Part shown: piece after piece, positions 12,674-20,663 of the stretch
How the letters are laid out: every line of letters begins with the position of its first letter
How positions within the stretch are numbered: the stretch's first letter is position 1
The notes under the pieces: model-generated
What the model was told of the DNA's origin: nothing
What the model saw: only the letters and a program-made list of their open reading frames with translations
Database searches by the model: none
Program-made: the position numbers and the translations under genes
NCBI GenBank assembly: GCA_964516095.1
Contig: CAZEYS010000019.1
Span: 1-24,442 of the forward strand
DNA from: Hydrogenothermus sp964516095
GTDB taxonomy: Bacteria > Aquificota > Aquificia > Aquificales > Hydrogenothermaceae
Length of the DNA: 24,442 nucleotides
Direction: 5' to 3'

Positions 12674-13116
12674 TGAGAGAGCTTTGATTTTACTATTGAG
12701 CTTACAATAGAACCATCAGCTCTACCTTTAACCTTTTCCATTACAGCTTTCATAACTTTACCCATATCTTTCATAGATGTAGCATTTAATTCTTTTATGG
12801 TATCACTTACTATTTTTTCAATTTCTTCCTGTGATAAAGGTTGTGGTAAAAACTCAGATACTATTTCTAATTCTTTTTCCTCTTTTTCAGCTAAATCTTC
12901 TCTTCCTGCATCTCTATATTGTTTAATAGCTTCCTTTCTTTGTTTTGCGTACTTTTGTAAAACACTTATTATTTCTTCATCAGAAAGGTCCCTTTTGGCA
13001 TCAATCTGAGCTTTTTTTACTTCAGAAATAAGCATTCTTATAACTGAAAGTCTATCTTTATCTCTATTTTTTAGAGCAGTTTTCATTTCCTGTTGAAGTT
13101 TTTCTAAAAGCTTCAT
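12670..13116 (-). CDS. GatB/YqeY domain protein
   Basis: 148 aa, the full length of the stand-alone YqeY family. Hallmarks: DRLSVIRMLISEVKKAQID (20-38), KQRKEAIKQYRDAGREDLAE (73-92), EKELEIVSEFLPQPLS and DMGKVMKAVMEK near the end. The domain also ends the GatB subunit of tRNA amidotransferase, where it contacts tRNA; the free-standing protein has no firm activity. It lies 14 nt after rpsU and 4-nt-overlaps cvpA. rpsU-yqeY is a widespread pair, often near dnaG and rpoD, which are not in this window. Confidence 0.92.
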   Translation of the reverse strand: MKLLEKLQQEMKTALKNRDKDRLSVIRMLISEVKKAQIDAKRDLSDEEIISVLQKYAKQRKEAIKQYRDAGREDLAEKEEKELEIVSEFLPQPLSQEEIEKIVSDTIKELNATSMKDMGKVMKAVMEKVKGRADGSIVSSIVKSKLSQ

Positions 13117-13130
13117 GTCTACCTCTTATA

Positions 13131-13331
13131 TCATAGAAGACCTTTTTTCTTCAATGCTTTTATAAGTCTTTTTCTTGCTGCTCTTTGTTTTCTTTTTCTT
13201 TTTACTGAAGGTTTTTCATAGAATTGTCTTCTTTTCATTTCTGTTATAATTCCTTCTTTTTCACATAACTTTCTAAATCTTTTTAATGCTTTTTCAAAAC
13301 CTTCTTCTGGTTTTACTTCAACTACTGCCAT
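13131..13331 (-). CDS. rpsU: 30S ribosomal protein S21
   Basis: 66-aa very basic protein that binds the 30S platform near the anti-Shine-Dalgarno end of 16S rRNA and helps initiation. The family pattern is clear: AVVEVKPEEGFEKALKRFRK, then EMKRRQFYEKPSVKRKRKQR, and an Arg/Lys-rich C-terminus. Strong AGGAGG stands 10 nt before ATG 13331. It heads a three-gene operon with yqeY and cvpA. Confidence 0.97.
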   Translation of the reverse strand: MAVVEVKPEEGFEKALKRFRKLCEKEGIITEMKRRQFYEKPSVKRKRKQRAARKRLIKALKKKGLL

Positions 13332-13371
13332 AAAACTGACAACCTCCTAAACTAAATTTTTACATCTAATT

Positions 13372-13401
13372 AGAATACACTAAGACATCATATTAAGTCA
13401 A
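13372..13401 (-). promoter_or_regulatory. Promoter of rpsU-yqeY-cvpA
   Basis: Read on the minus strand: -35 TTGACT (13401-13396) and -10 TATTCT (13377-13372) with 18 nt spacing, ending 40 nt before the rpsU ATG. It is a good sigma70-type match. Confidence 0.72.
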
Positions 13402-13493
13402 TTAAATTAGAAGGATATTTAAAAAGTCGAGAGAGTAAAATAAAGATAGCTATCAACAAGGCTATATTGTAGAAGGTAAATGCTTTATATATT

Positions 13494-13841
13494 TTAAATA
13501 TTTTCTAAACTTACAAATTCTTTTTTGACAGGATTTGGAGAAATAAAAGCTTGAATAATAGTATCATCTAAAGCCTGAAATCCATGTGGAGCTAACGGAG
13601 GATAGTATATACCTTCACCTTCTTTTAAAATATCAAAATTTTCTTCATCTCCTTTAAAAAATTTCGCTTTTCCTTTTAAAACTGTTAATACAACATGAGA
13701 TTTTGAAACGTGTGATTTTACTTTTTGTCCCTTTTTTAAATAAAAGTATACCAATCTAAATTCATCAACGGAAACTATAAGTTCAACGTTAACTTTATCA
13801 TCTTTAAATTTTGTTTTATCTATTTTTATTTTTTGGTTCAT
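13494..13841 (-). CDS. Small cupin-domain protein
   Basis: 115 aa, one cupin barrel. After a strand-rich N-terminus, motif 1 is KSHVSKSHVVLTVLKGKAKF (42-61) with His44 and His49 as possible metal ligands, and motif 2 is EGEGIYYPPLAPHGFQAL (74-91) with His86. Three histidines but no conserved motif-1 glutamate are visible, so metal binding is likely but not certain. The substrate is unknown; such short cupins range from sugar-binding proteins to regulators. It is a single gene between uvrD and rpsU, starting at ATG 13841 with AAAGG upstream. The upstream region has a TATAAT box and a perfect palindrome, pointing to its own regulation. Confidence 0.8.
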   Translation of the reverse strand: MNQKIKIDKTKFKDDKVNVELIVSVDEFRLVYFYLKKGQKVKSHVSKSHVVLTVLKGKAKFFKGDEENFDILKEGEGIYYPPLAPHGFQALDDTIIQAFISPNPVKKEFVSLENI

Positions 13842-13863
13842 TTTTTTACCTTTTAATTTTAAG

Positions 13864-13915
13864 ATTATACACTATTAAATCTTATATATATCAGAGTATA
13901 TATGACTATAGTCAT
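13864..13915 (-). promoter_or_regulatory. Promoter region of the cupin gene with a 14-bp palindrome
   Basis: On the minus strand, TATAAT (13869-13864) lies 22 nt before the cupin ATG with no good -35. A perfect palindrome, ATGACTATAGTCAT, sits upstream at 13902-13915, centred about 50 nt before the likely transcription start. A weak -35 with an upstream palindrome is the layout of an activator-dependent promoter. A second inverted repeat (TAAGATT 13860-13866 / AATCTTA 13878-13884) overlaps the -10 box. Confidence 0.4.
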
Positions 13916-13941
13916 CTTAAATAGTTAAGTTTCTGTAGAAT

Positions 13942-16026
13942 TTACAATTTTTTTAAAAACTTTGTGAGAATTTCTTTTTCCCCTACATTCTCAAATACAA
14001 CTTTTGCCTTAGGAGGTTGCAGTTCTTTTACTACCCCTTTGCCAAAGATATCATGTTTTACAAGCTGTCCTACTTTTAATTTATCTGTTGGATTTGAAGA
14101 TACGGCCACTTTAGGTTTTTTAGCTTTAGGAGAAAGAACTTTTATCTGGTCCTTTATATCTTTTAAAAATCTTGAAGGTTTCGTTTCATAAAAACCACTT
14201 CCAAAACTGCTTCTATGTTTTGCTAAAGACATATAAACCTGCTCTTTTGCTCTTGTGATTGCAACGTAAAACAGTCTTCTTTCTTCTTCCATCTGTTCTA
14301 TATCTTCAAAGGCTCTACCACTGGGGAATATACCATCTTCAACTGCTGGAATAAAAACAACAGGATACTCAAGACCTTTAGATGCATGAACTGTCATTAC
14401 TTTAACACTGTTTGAGTTTTCTATACTGTCCTGGGCTTGCTCAAGGGATACTTCTTCTAAAAACTCTAATAAGCTTTTTCCTTTTTTTTCAAGTTCTTCC
14501 AGTGCTTTAAATAGTTCCTGTACGTTAGCAATTCTGTCTTCATAATCTTTGGGATATTTGGATATAAGATAATCTTCATAGCCGATGGAGTCATAGACAT
14601 ACTTTGCTACCTGTGCTGGTTTTTCGTTTCCATGTTCTCTTATAAAATCTACAACTTCAAAAAAGTGCTGTAGGTTTATTTTTACTTTACTTGATAGGCT
14701 GTCATAGCTATCCTTTAAGGCCTGGTACCAGTCTTCAACATAAAATTTTTGAATTTTCTGTAAGGTGGATTTTCCTATACCTCTGGATGGAAGATTTATT
14801 ATACGTTTAAATGCCTGTACATCTTTTGGGTTAAATGCGAATTTCAGGTAAGCTAATATATCTTTTATTTCTGCTCTTTCAAAGAACTTTACCCCAGCAA
14901 CAATCTGATAAGGTATTGAAAATTTAACAAGAGCTTCTTCTATATTTCTGGATAGAAAAGACATCCTCATCAAAACTGCTATATCAGAGTATTTGTAACC
15001 TTCTGAAACGAGTTTTTTTATCTGGTATGCAATAAAGGCTGCTTCCTGTTTATCTGTTTCAAGCTTAATAAGTTTTAAATCTTCTCCTTCTTCTTTATCT
15101 GTCCACAATGTTAGAACCTTTTTTTTCCATCTTCCTTTAGATGCAGATATAACTTTATTGGCTGCTGAAAGAATTTTTTGAGTAGAACGGTAATTTCTTT
15201 CTAATTTGATTATTTTTGTATTTGGAAAATCTTTTTCAAAGTCCAGTATGTTTTCTGGATGTGCACCTCTCCATGTGTATATACACTGCTGTGGATCTCC
15301 CACTACAGTTATACAATCTCTTTCTCCAACCAAAAATTTTAAGATTTCATGCTGTATTTTATTGGTATCTTGATACTCATCTACAAGTATATAATCAAAC
15401 TTGTCTTGCCACTTTTTTCTAATATTCTCATTTTCTTTAAAAAGTTTTACAACATTTAATAACAAGTCATCAAAATCCATTGCGTTTGCAAATATTAGAG
15501 CTTCTTGGTATTTTTCGTATAGAGATTTTATATGTGGAAGTTGCATTTCATGAAAATCCAGTAAACTTTCATCAAAATTTTGTTTTATCTGTGAAAATAT
15601 ATTTTTCAGCCTATCTGGCTTGTAAAGCTCTCTGTCTAAATTTGCCTGCTCTACAATATCCTTTAAAAGCTTTTTTGTGTCTTCTTCATCATAAATAACG
15701 AAATCTTTGTTGTATCCTATGTGATGAGCTTCTATTCTTAATATTTTTGCTGATAGACTGTGAAATGTGGTTATCCATTTTGGTTCTTCTTCAAGATTTA
15801 ATGCGTTTTTTATTCTCTCTTTCATCTCATTAGCAGCTTTGTTTGTGAAAGTTATGGCAAGTATTCTATCTATATCAATACCGAATTCCTTTACTAGAAA
15901 CATAACTTTATGGGTAATAACTCTTGTTTTACCAGAACCTGCACCTGCCAACACTAAAAGTGGAGAGCTAAAATATTTAACTGCTTCTTTTTGATTGTCG
16001 TTTAACCCTTTTAATATACTACTCAT
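13942..16026 (-). CDS. UvrD/PcrA-type superfamily 1 DNA helicase
   Basis: 694 aa. ATG 16026 is chosen because GAGG lies 6 nt upstream and the helicase starts at once (SSILKGLNDNQKEAV); the open frame extends 22 codons further without support. 3'-5' helicase of repair and replication-fork clearance. Motifs: Q motif and Walker A GAGSGKT (28-34), Walker B VDEYQD (215-220), GDPQQCIYTWRGA (243-255, with Cys where Ser is usual), LERNYRS, VMTVHASKGLEYPVVF, and RRLFYVAITRAKEQ. The C-terminal segment VGQLVKHDIFGKGVVKE is the Tudor-like tail by which PcrA/UvrD contacts RNA polymerase. It is the last gene of the eight-gene minus-strand run and overlaps the GGDEF gene by 8 nt. uvrC is also in this window, in a separate unit. 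Confidence 0.95.
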   Translation of the reverse strand: MSSILKGLNDNQKEAVKYFSSPLLVLAGAGSGKTRVITHKVMFLVKEFGIDIDRILAITFTNKAANEMKERIKNALNLEEEPKWITTFHSLSAKILRIEAHHIGYNKDFVIYDEEDTKKLLKDIVEQANLDRELYKPDRLKNIFSQIKQNFDESLLDFHEMQLPHIKSLYEKYQEALIFANAMDFDDLLLNVVKLFKENENIRKKWQDKFDYILVDEYQDTNKIQHEILKFLVGERDCITVVGDPQQCIYTWRGAHPENILDFEKDFPNTKIIKLERNYRSTQKILSAANKVISASKGRWKKKVLTLWTDKEEGEDLKLIKLETDKQEAAFIAYQIKKLVSEGYKYSDIAVLMRMSFLSRNIEEALVKFSIPYQIVAGVKFFERAEIKDILAYLKFAFNPKDVQAFKRIINLPSRGIGKSTLQKIQKFYVEDWYQALKDSYDSLSSKVKINLQHFFEVVDFIREHGNEKPAQVAKYVYDSIGYEDYLISKYPKDYEDRIANVQELFKALEELEKKGKSLLEFLEEVSLEQAQDSIENSNSVKVMTVHASKGLEYPVVFIPAVEDGIFPSGRAFEDIEQMEEERRLFYVAITRAKEQVYMSLAKHRSSFGSGFYETKPSRFLKDIKDQIKVLSPKAKKPKVAVSSNPTDKLKVGQLVKHDIFGKGVVKELQPPKAKVVFENVGEKEILTKFLKKL

Positions 16027-17053
16027 AGTAAACCTCAACCTTGTTTTTTCCTGTAGTTTTAGCTTTATAAAGAGCTTTATCAGCTTTTTCAAAAGCTTCT
16101 TCTAAGGTTTTATCTTTGTTTACAAGTGAAACTCCAAAACTTGCAGTCAGAGTAAAAGGGAACTTCTTGCTTAAAAACTTTATGTGTCTTCTCAGTTTTT
16201 CTGCAACAAATTTTGCTCTATTTTTATCTGCATCTGGAAGTAGTATTACGAACTCTTCTCCACCCCAGCGTGCAACAATATCTTTATTTCTTATATGTTT
16301 TCTTATAGTACGAGATACTTCTTTTAATACTTTATCTCCCATATTATGGCCGTATACATCGTTTATTTTTTTAAAGTTATCTATATCTAAAACTATTAAT
16401 GCTGGATTTGGATAGGATGGGTTTTCTTTCACCTTATTAAATATTTCTTCAAATGTATGTCTGTTATAAACTTTTGTTAATTTATCGAAATGTGCCTTAA
16501 ATTCCAATCTGTTTTTAACATCTTTTTTGAGGAGTAACAGTAAAAGTATTAAAGCTCCAAAAATAAAAAGGGTATTAAGTACAATAAGAAATATAAAGTA
16601 ATTGATATTTCTTTCTGCAAGTATTTGATATTTATATGTTATTTCATCACTAATATTCCAGCATCTTTCTGAAATTTGATAACTTTTATCAAACTGCTTC
16701 TTATTTATCAAAGGCTTTAATTGTTTCCAGCACTTTTGTACTTCTTTTGCAAGAGACAGGTCTTTTGTGGAAAGTAAAAAGTTAAATGTTTCTTCTTTTT
16801 TATCCAGCTCCTCTATCAAATTATCTATTTGTTTTTCTAAATTTATAACTTCAGGTGCCAAGGTTTTGTCATTCAATAATCTTTTTTCAACTTTCTGTAC
16901 ATTCCCCCTTATCCTACCTGATAGGTTTATTATTTCTGCATAATTTTTGAGATTTAATACTAAAATGAGTATGAATATACTGTTTAAAACAGATAAAAAA
17001 ATTAAAATTGTTGAAATAACAATAAGTCTTGTTGAAGCTCTTTTTAGGTGCAA
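16019..17053 (-). CDS. Membrane diguanylate cyclase with PilJ/NarX-like sensor (GGDEF)
   Basis: 344 aa. Helix 1 (about 10-34) and helix 2 (151-175) bracket a helical periplasmic sensor. Its beginning, NLSGRIRGNVQKVEK (43-57), resembles the ligand-binding start of NarX/PilJ sensors. The GGDEF domain has DKLTKVYNRHTFEEI (190-204), DIDNFKKINDVYGH, the active-site GGEEF (264-268) with an intact inhibitory site RxxD (Arg255, Asp258) five residues upstream, and TLTASFGVS. It should therefore make c-di-GMP and be feedback-inhibited. The start is TTG 17053, overlapping the ABC gene by 10 nt, with GGAGAGGAG upstream. No c-di-GMP effector is recognised nearby. Confidence 0.92.
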   Translation of the reverse strand: MHLKRASTRLIVISTILIFLSVLNSIFILILVLNLKNYAEIINLSGRIRGNVQKVEKRLLNDKTLAPEVINLEKQIDNLIEELDKKEETFNFLLSTKDLSLAKEVQKCWKQLKPLINKKQFDKSYQISERCWNISDEITYKYQILAERNINYFIFLIVLNTLFIFGALILLLLLLKKDVKNRLEFKAHFDKLTKVYNRHTFEEIFNKVKENPSYPNPALIVLDIDNFKKINDVYGHNMGDKVLKEVSRTIRKHIRNKDIVARWGGEEFVILLPDADKNRAKFVAEKLRRHIKFLSKKFPFTLTASFGVSLVNKDKTLEEAFEKADKALYKAKTTGKNKVEVYYE

Positions 17054-18825
17054 TTCTCCTCTCCTATATTATTTATCCAATTGCTGTAAAATCCCTCTTT
17101 TTTTAGAAGTTCTTCGTGGGTTCCTTCTTCTATTATTTTACCTTTATCAAGTACATAAATATAGTCTGCCTTTTGCACAGTTGAAAGCCTATGGGCAATG
17201 TAAATGGTTGTTTTGTCTTTTAAAAATTTTTCTAAGTTATTCATGATTTTTCTTTCGGTTATATAGTCTAAAGCCGAAGTAGATTCATCTAAAATTACAA
17301 CTTTTGGATTTGCTAAAATCATCCTTGCTATAGCAAGTCTTTGTCTTTCTCCTCCAGATAGTTTTATACCGTTTTTTCCAACTAATGTATCTAATTTTTT
17401 AGGTAGATTATTTACAATGTCATAAAGCTCAGCTATTTTTAATGCTTCCCATATTTTATCTTCAGGAATATCTTTACCAAGAGTAAGATTGAAACGCACG
17501 GTGTTATTAAAAAGTTGTGGATTTTGCAAAACAAGATATACATTTTCCCTTACCACATCAAGTCCTATCTCTTTTACAGACACGCCATCATAATATACTT
17601 CACCTTTATTAACTGGATAAAAGCCAACTATAACATTAGCAACTGTTGTTTTCCCACTTCCTGAAGCTCCTATAAGAGCGATTTTCCCCTTTTCAGGAAT
17701 AAACATATTTATCCCTTTTAAAACATAGTTATCTCTTTCGTAAGAAAACCATATATCTTTCAGGTTAATTGATACTGTTTTTTTATTTTTAAATGGATTT
17801 TTGAGATGAGGATACTCAGGTTCTTTTTTCAGTGAAAGTATCTCATTTAGGCGCATCAACGCTACATTTGCAGAGTGAAAAGAGTACTGAATGGCAAGTA
17901 TTTCTTGTATTGGGGTCATCATGACCCATAAATAACCAAAAATTGCAAGCATCATTCCAATTGATAGGTCTGAATATGCGACGAACAATATGGAAACAGA
18001 ACGAAAGATTTCATAACCTGATAAAAAAATAAGCATTGATAGTCTTGCAGCAGCATCACTTTTCCAGCCGAACTGGATGGATGTATCTCTAACCTTTTTT
18101 GCTTCTTGCAAGAGCTTTGAAATAAAAAAGAATTCTCTATTAGCTGCTCTTATCTGGCGAAATAAATCTAATGTTTCAATCAGAGCTTCCTGAAATATTT
18201 CAATTGCTTTATTTTCCTTCTTTTTTAACTTCCCTATTTTTCTTCCAACAGCTGTAGTAAAGTAAACAACTATAGGATTTATAACGAGTATTAGAAGACC
18301 AAGCTTCCAATTTATTAAAAGCAAAACAACTGCAACTCCTAATATTATTAATATTGAGATAATAAATCTACTAATGGCTTTTCCTATAAATTCGTCTATT
18401 GTGTTTATATCTGTAATTAAACGGGAAGCAATCTTACCACTTCCTTCAACTTCAAATTCAGACATTGATATGCTTTTCAGGTGCTCTAATATCTGCTGTC
18501 TTATCTTATAAGTGATGTTTTTGGATATTTCTGTAAAAACCTTCGTCTGAAGTGCAGACAGAGCGAAAAAAGAAAATCTCATAATTAGAACAATAATTAA
18601 AGCTGTTAAAACATAAGAAACAGGAGAACCTTCACCAAGAAATTGCCTATAAGTTTTTATGAATATTCCTTCTTTTCCTAGTAGAACTTCATCTACAAGT
18701 AGAGGTATAAAAAGAGGTACAGGTATACTTATTATTGTTGCTGCAAGGGCAATTAAGTTACCTATAATAAGCTTCTTCTTGTATTTTTTAATTTCCGAAA
18801 AAATAAATTTCCAGCTTAACTGCAT
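17044..18825 (-). CDS. ABC exporter, MsbA-like (fused membrane and ATPase domains)
   Basis: 593-aa half-transporter that works as a homodimer or heterodimer. Six helices lie within about residues 18-315. The ATPase domain shows Walker A GASGSGKT (386-393), Q-loop VLQNPQLF (432-439), signature LSGGERQR (489-496), Walker B VVILDES with Glu514, D-loop SALD and H-loop His545. The family exports lipids, lipid A cores, glycolipids, peptides or drugs. The neighbours upstream are a dolichol-phosphate-mannose-synthase-like glycosyltransferase and a flippase-like membrane protein, so a lipid-linked envelope substrate is a reasonable inference, but the residues do not prove it. ATG 18825 lies 16 nt after the flippase-like gene, with a weak ribosome site. 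Confidence 0.92.
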   Translation of the reverse strand: MQLSWKFIFSEIKKYKKKLIIGNLIALAATIISIPVPLFIPLLVDEVLLGKEGIFIKTYRQFLGEGSPVSYVLTALIIVLIMRFSFFALSALQTKVFTEISKNITYKIRQQILEHLKSISMSEFEVEGSGKIASRLITDINTIDEFIGKAISRFIISILIILGVAVVLLLINWKLGLLILVINPIVVYFTTAVGRKIGKLKKKENKAIEIFQEALIETLDLFRQIRAANREFFFISKLLQEAKKVRDTSIQFGWKSDAAARLSMLIFLSGYEIFRSVSILFVAYSDLSIGMMLAIFGYLWVMMTPIQEILAIQYSFHSANVALMRLNEILSLKKEPEYPHLKNPFKNKKTVSINLKDIWFSYERDNYVLKGINMFIPEKGKIALIGASGSGKTTVANVIVGFYPVNKGEVYYDGVSVKEIGLDVVRENVYLVLQNPQLFNNTVRFNLTLGKDIPEDKIWEALKIAELYDIVNNLPKKLDTLVGKNGIKLSGGERQRLAIARMILANPKVVILDESTSALDYITERKIMNNLEKFLKDKTTIYIAHRLSTVQKADYIYVLDKGKIIEEGTHEELLKKEGFYSNWINNIGEENCT

Positions 18826-18841
18826 TGCAAACTAGAAGCTT

Positions 18842-19720
18842 TTAATTTTTATACTTAAATAAAGAGAGCAAAAAAACTAAAACTGCAAGTATAACAGAAG
18901 ACAAAAGTAAAAATATATGAACAAAAACAGATGATAAAACTGCAAGTTTTGTATCAACACCAAAGAGTATCAGCATGCCAGCAAAACCACCTTCATATGT
19001 TCCTATTCCTGCAATACCGTGAATAGGTAAAACTGTAGTTAAATCTCCAGCTGCTGCTGCCAGGAAAAACTTAGATACTTCAATACTGAGGGATTTAGGA
19101 AGTACAAGATAAAATCCAGAGAACTTAAAAATCAAAGTCAGCAAAGATAATACATAAAGAGTTAAAATGTTTTTTATACTCAGCTTTTCAGCAGCAAATT
19201 CTTTAAATTTTTTTATATTTATTTTTGCCAGTACCTTAAATAACATATGTATTCCTATTGGAGCAACCAATATAATTAGCAGGGCTAAAATTACATGCTT
19301 TAGATAAAAAAGATAAAAAAATACAAAAGTTAAAATTAAAGCAAATCCGTCAAATGCTCTTACTGACAAAAAGGCAGTTATACTTTCTGAAAATTTTATA
19401 TTTTCCTTTTTCAACATATAAAAAAACGAAATCTCTCCAGTTCTAAAAGGTAAAAAAATGTTAAAAATAGTGTTATAAACGGTAATTTTAAAAAGTTTGA
19501 AAAAATTTTTTATTTCTAAAGTTAAAGCCCATCTTAAAGTGCGGGTGATATAGCTTAAAAAATAGAGTAAAAAAGCTACCAGCAAATTAAAAGGATTTAT
19601 TTCAACTAAAAAGTTTATAATCTGTTTAAAACCAATAACCTTATAAAACAGGTATACAAAACCTATAGTTATGGCTAAGGAAACTGCAAACTCAAATAAT
19701 TTAATCTTGTTTTTGAACAA
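18842..19720 (-). CDS. Flippase-like integral membrane protein (LPG synthase TM / YbhN family)
   Basis: 292 aa with about eight helices, the 'lysylphosphatidylglycerol synthase transmembrane' domain seen without a synthetase domain. Family-type segments include FLLYFLSYITRTLRWALTLE (51-70), a FNIFLPFRTGEISFF loop (about 88-102), and a stretch ending TTVLPIHGIAGIGTYEGGF. Related proteins flip or handle polyprenyl-linked or other lipids and often sit beside family 2 glycosyltransferases, as here. The start is TTG 19720, inside the 3' end of the glycosyltransferase gene (20-nt overlap). The substrate is unknown. Confidence 0.82.
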   Translation of the reverse strand: MFKNKIKLFEFAVSLAITIGFVYLFYKVIGFKQIINFLVEINPFNLLVAFLLYFLSYITRTLRWALTLEIKNFFKLFKITVYNTIFNIFLPFRTGEISFFYMLKKENIKFSESITAFLSVRAFDGFALILTFVFFYLFYLKHVILALLIILVAPIGIHMLFKVLAKINIKKFKEFAAEKLSIKNILTLYVLSLLTLIFKFSGFYLVLPKSLSIEVSKFFLAAAAGDLTTVLPIHGIAGIGTYEGGFAGMLILFGVDTKLAVLSSVFVHIFLLLSSVILAVLVFLLSLFKYKN

Positions 19721-20663
19721 CTTCTTTTATTATGTAAGGTCTTTTATTTTGACTTTCAAAGTATGTTCTCATTATAAGTTCAGCCACTATTCCTGTAGAA
19801 ATAAGCTGAATGCCTGTTAAAAAGAACAATGTTCCGAATATTAAAAGAGGCCTGTTGCCTATAGATTCACCGAAGCATATCTTTAAACATACTAAATATA
19901 GTAAGGTGATTAGACCTATAAATAAAAATAAAAGTCCTGTACCACCAAACATTCTCAAAGGCTTGGTTCTATAATCCAGCAAAAACTTTACTAAAAACAG
20001 GTCTAGCAGGACCTTAAAAGTTCTTGATATTCCGTATTTAGACTTTCCATACATCCGTGGATGGTGTTTGACAGGTATCTCAATTACTTTTGCACCAAGA
20101 GGTTTTGCTAACGCAGGTAAAAATCTGTGCATTTCTCCATATGCATCTAAATTTTTAGCTATTTCGGCTTTATAAGCTTTTAATGAACAGCCATAATCAT
20201 GCAGATGTACACCTGTTACTTTTGATATCAGCCAGTTTGCAATTCTTGAAGGTAATGTTCTACTTAAGAAGTTATCCTTTCTGTCTTTTCTCCATCCACT
20301 TACTATATCATATCCTTCCTGCAGTTTTTCTAAAAGTTTAGGTATATCTTCTGGGTCGTTTTGAAGGTCCGCATCCATTGTGATGATTATATCTCCGTGA
20401 GCCACATCAAAGCCTGCTGACATTGCCGCAGTTTGACCATAATTTCTTTTAAAATTGACACCAATAACATGTGGGTCTTTTTCAGCCAACTCTTTTATTA
20501 TTTCCCATGATTTGTCTGTACTACCATCATTAACAAATATTATTTCGTAAGATTTACCTAAGCTTTCCAATACAGATTTTAATTTTTCATATAAAATTGG
20601 CAAGTTCTCTTCTTCGTTATAAACGGGAATAACAATAGACAGATCAACCTTTTTCTGGTTCAT
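19701..20663 (-). CDS. Family 2 glycosyltransferase (polyprenyl-phosphate type, ArnC/GtrB/DPM1-like)
   Basis: 320 aa. The GT-A domain (6-230) has SIVIPVYNEEENL (9-21), VNDGSTDKS (44-52), and the DxD metal site MDADLQNDPED (96-106). The membrane-proximal RMYGKSKYG (203-211) is the arrangement that lets DPM1/GtrB-like enzymes load a sugar onto polyprenyl phosphate at the inner leaflet. Two C-terminal helices (about 236-262 and 273-298) anchor it. The sugar is not readable from sequence. It overlaps the SPOR lipoprotein gene by 20 nt and the flippase-like gene by 20 nt. Making a lipid-linked sugar and flipping it is the natural reading of the pair. Confidence 0.92.
   Translation of the reverse strand: MNQKKVDLSIVIPVYNEEENLPILYEKLKSVLESLGKSYEIIFVNDGSTDKSWEIIKELAEKDPHVIGVNFKRNYGQTAAMSAGFDVAHGDIIITMDADLQNDPEDIPKLLEKLQEGYDIVSGWRKDRKDNFLSRTLPSRIANWLISKVTGVHLHDYGCSLKAYKAEIAKNLDAYGEMHRFLPALAKPLGAKVIEIPVKHHPRMYGKSKYGISRTFKVLLDLFLVKFLLDYRTKPLRMFGGTGLLFLFIGLITLLYLVCLKICFGESIGNRPLLIFGTLFFLTGIQLISTGIVAELIMRTYFESQNKRPYIIKEVVQKQD

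Noticed and set aside
13447..13466. ATAGC/GCTAT hairpin followed by T-rich DNA as a terminator of the cupin gene
   Set aside because: The stem is only five mostly weak pairs with a 10-nt loop, too weak to call in such AT-rich DNA.
16027..16092. 22-codon N-terminal extension of the UvrD-type helicase
   Set aside because: ATG 16026 has a proper ribosome site and begins right at the conserved helicase start; the extension lies inside the GGDEF coding end.
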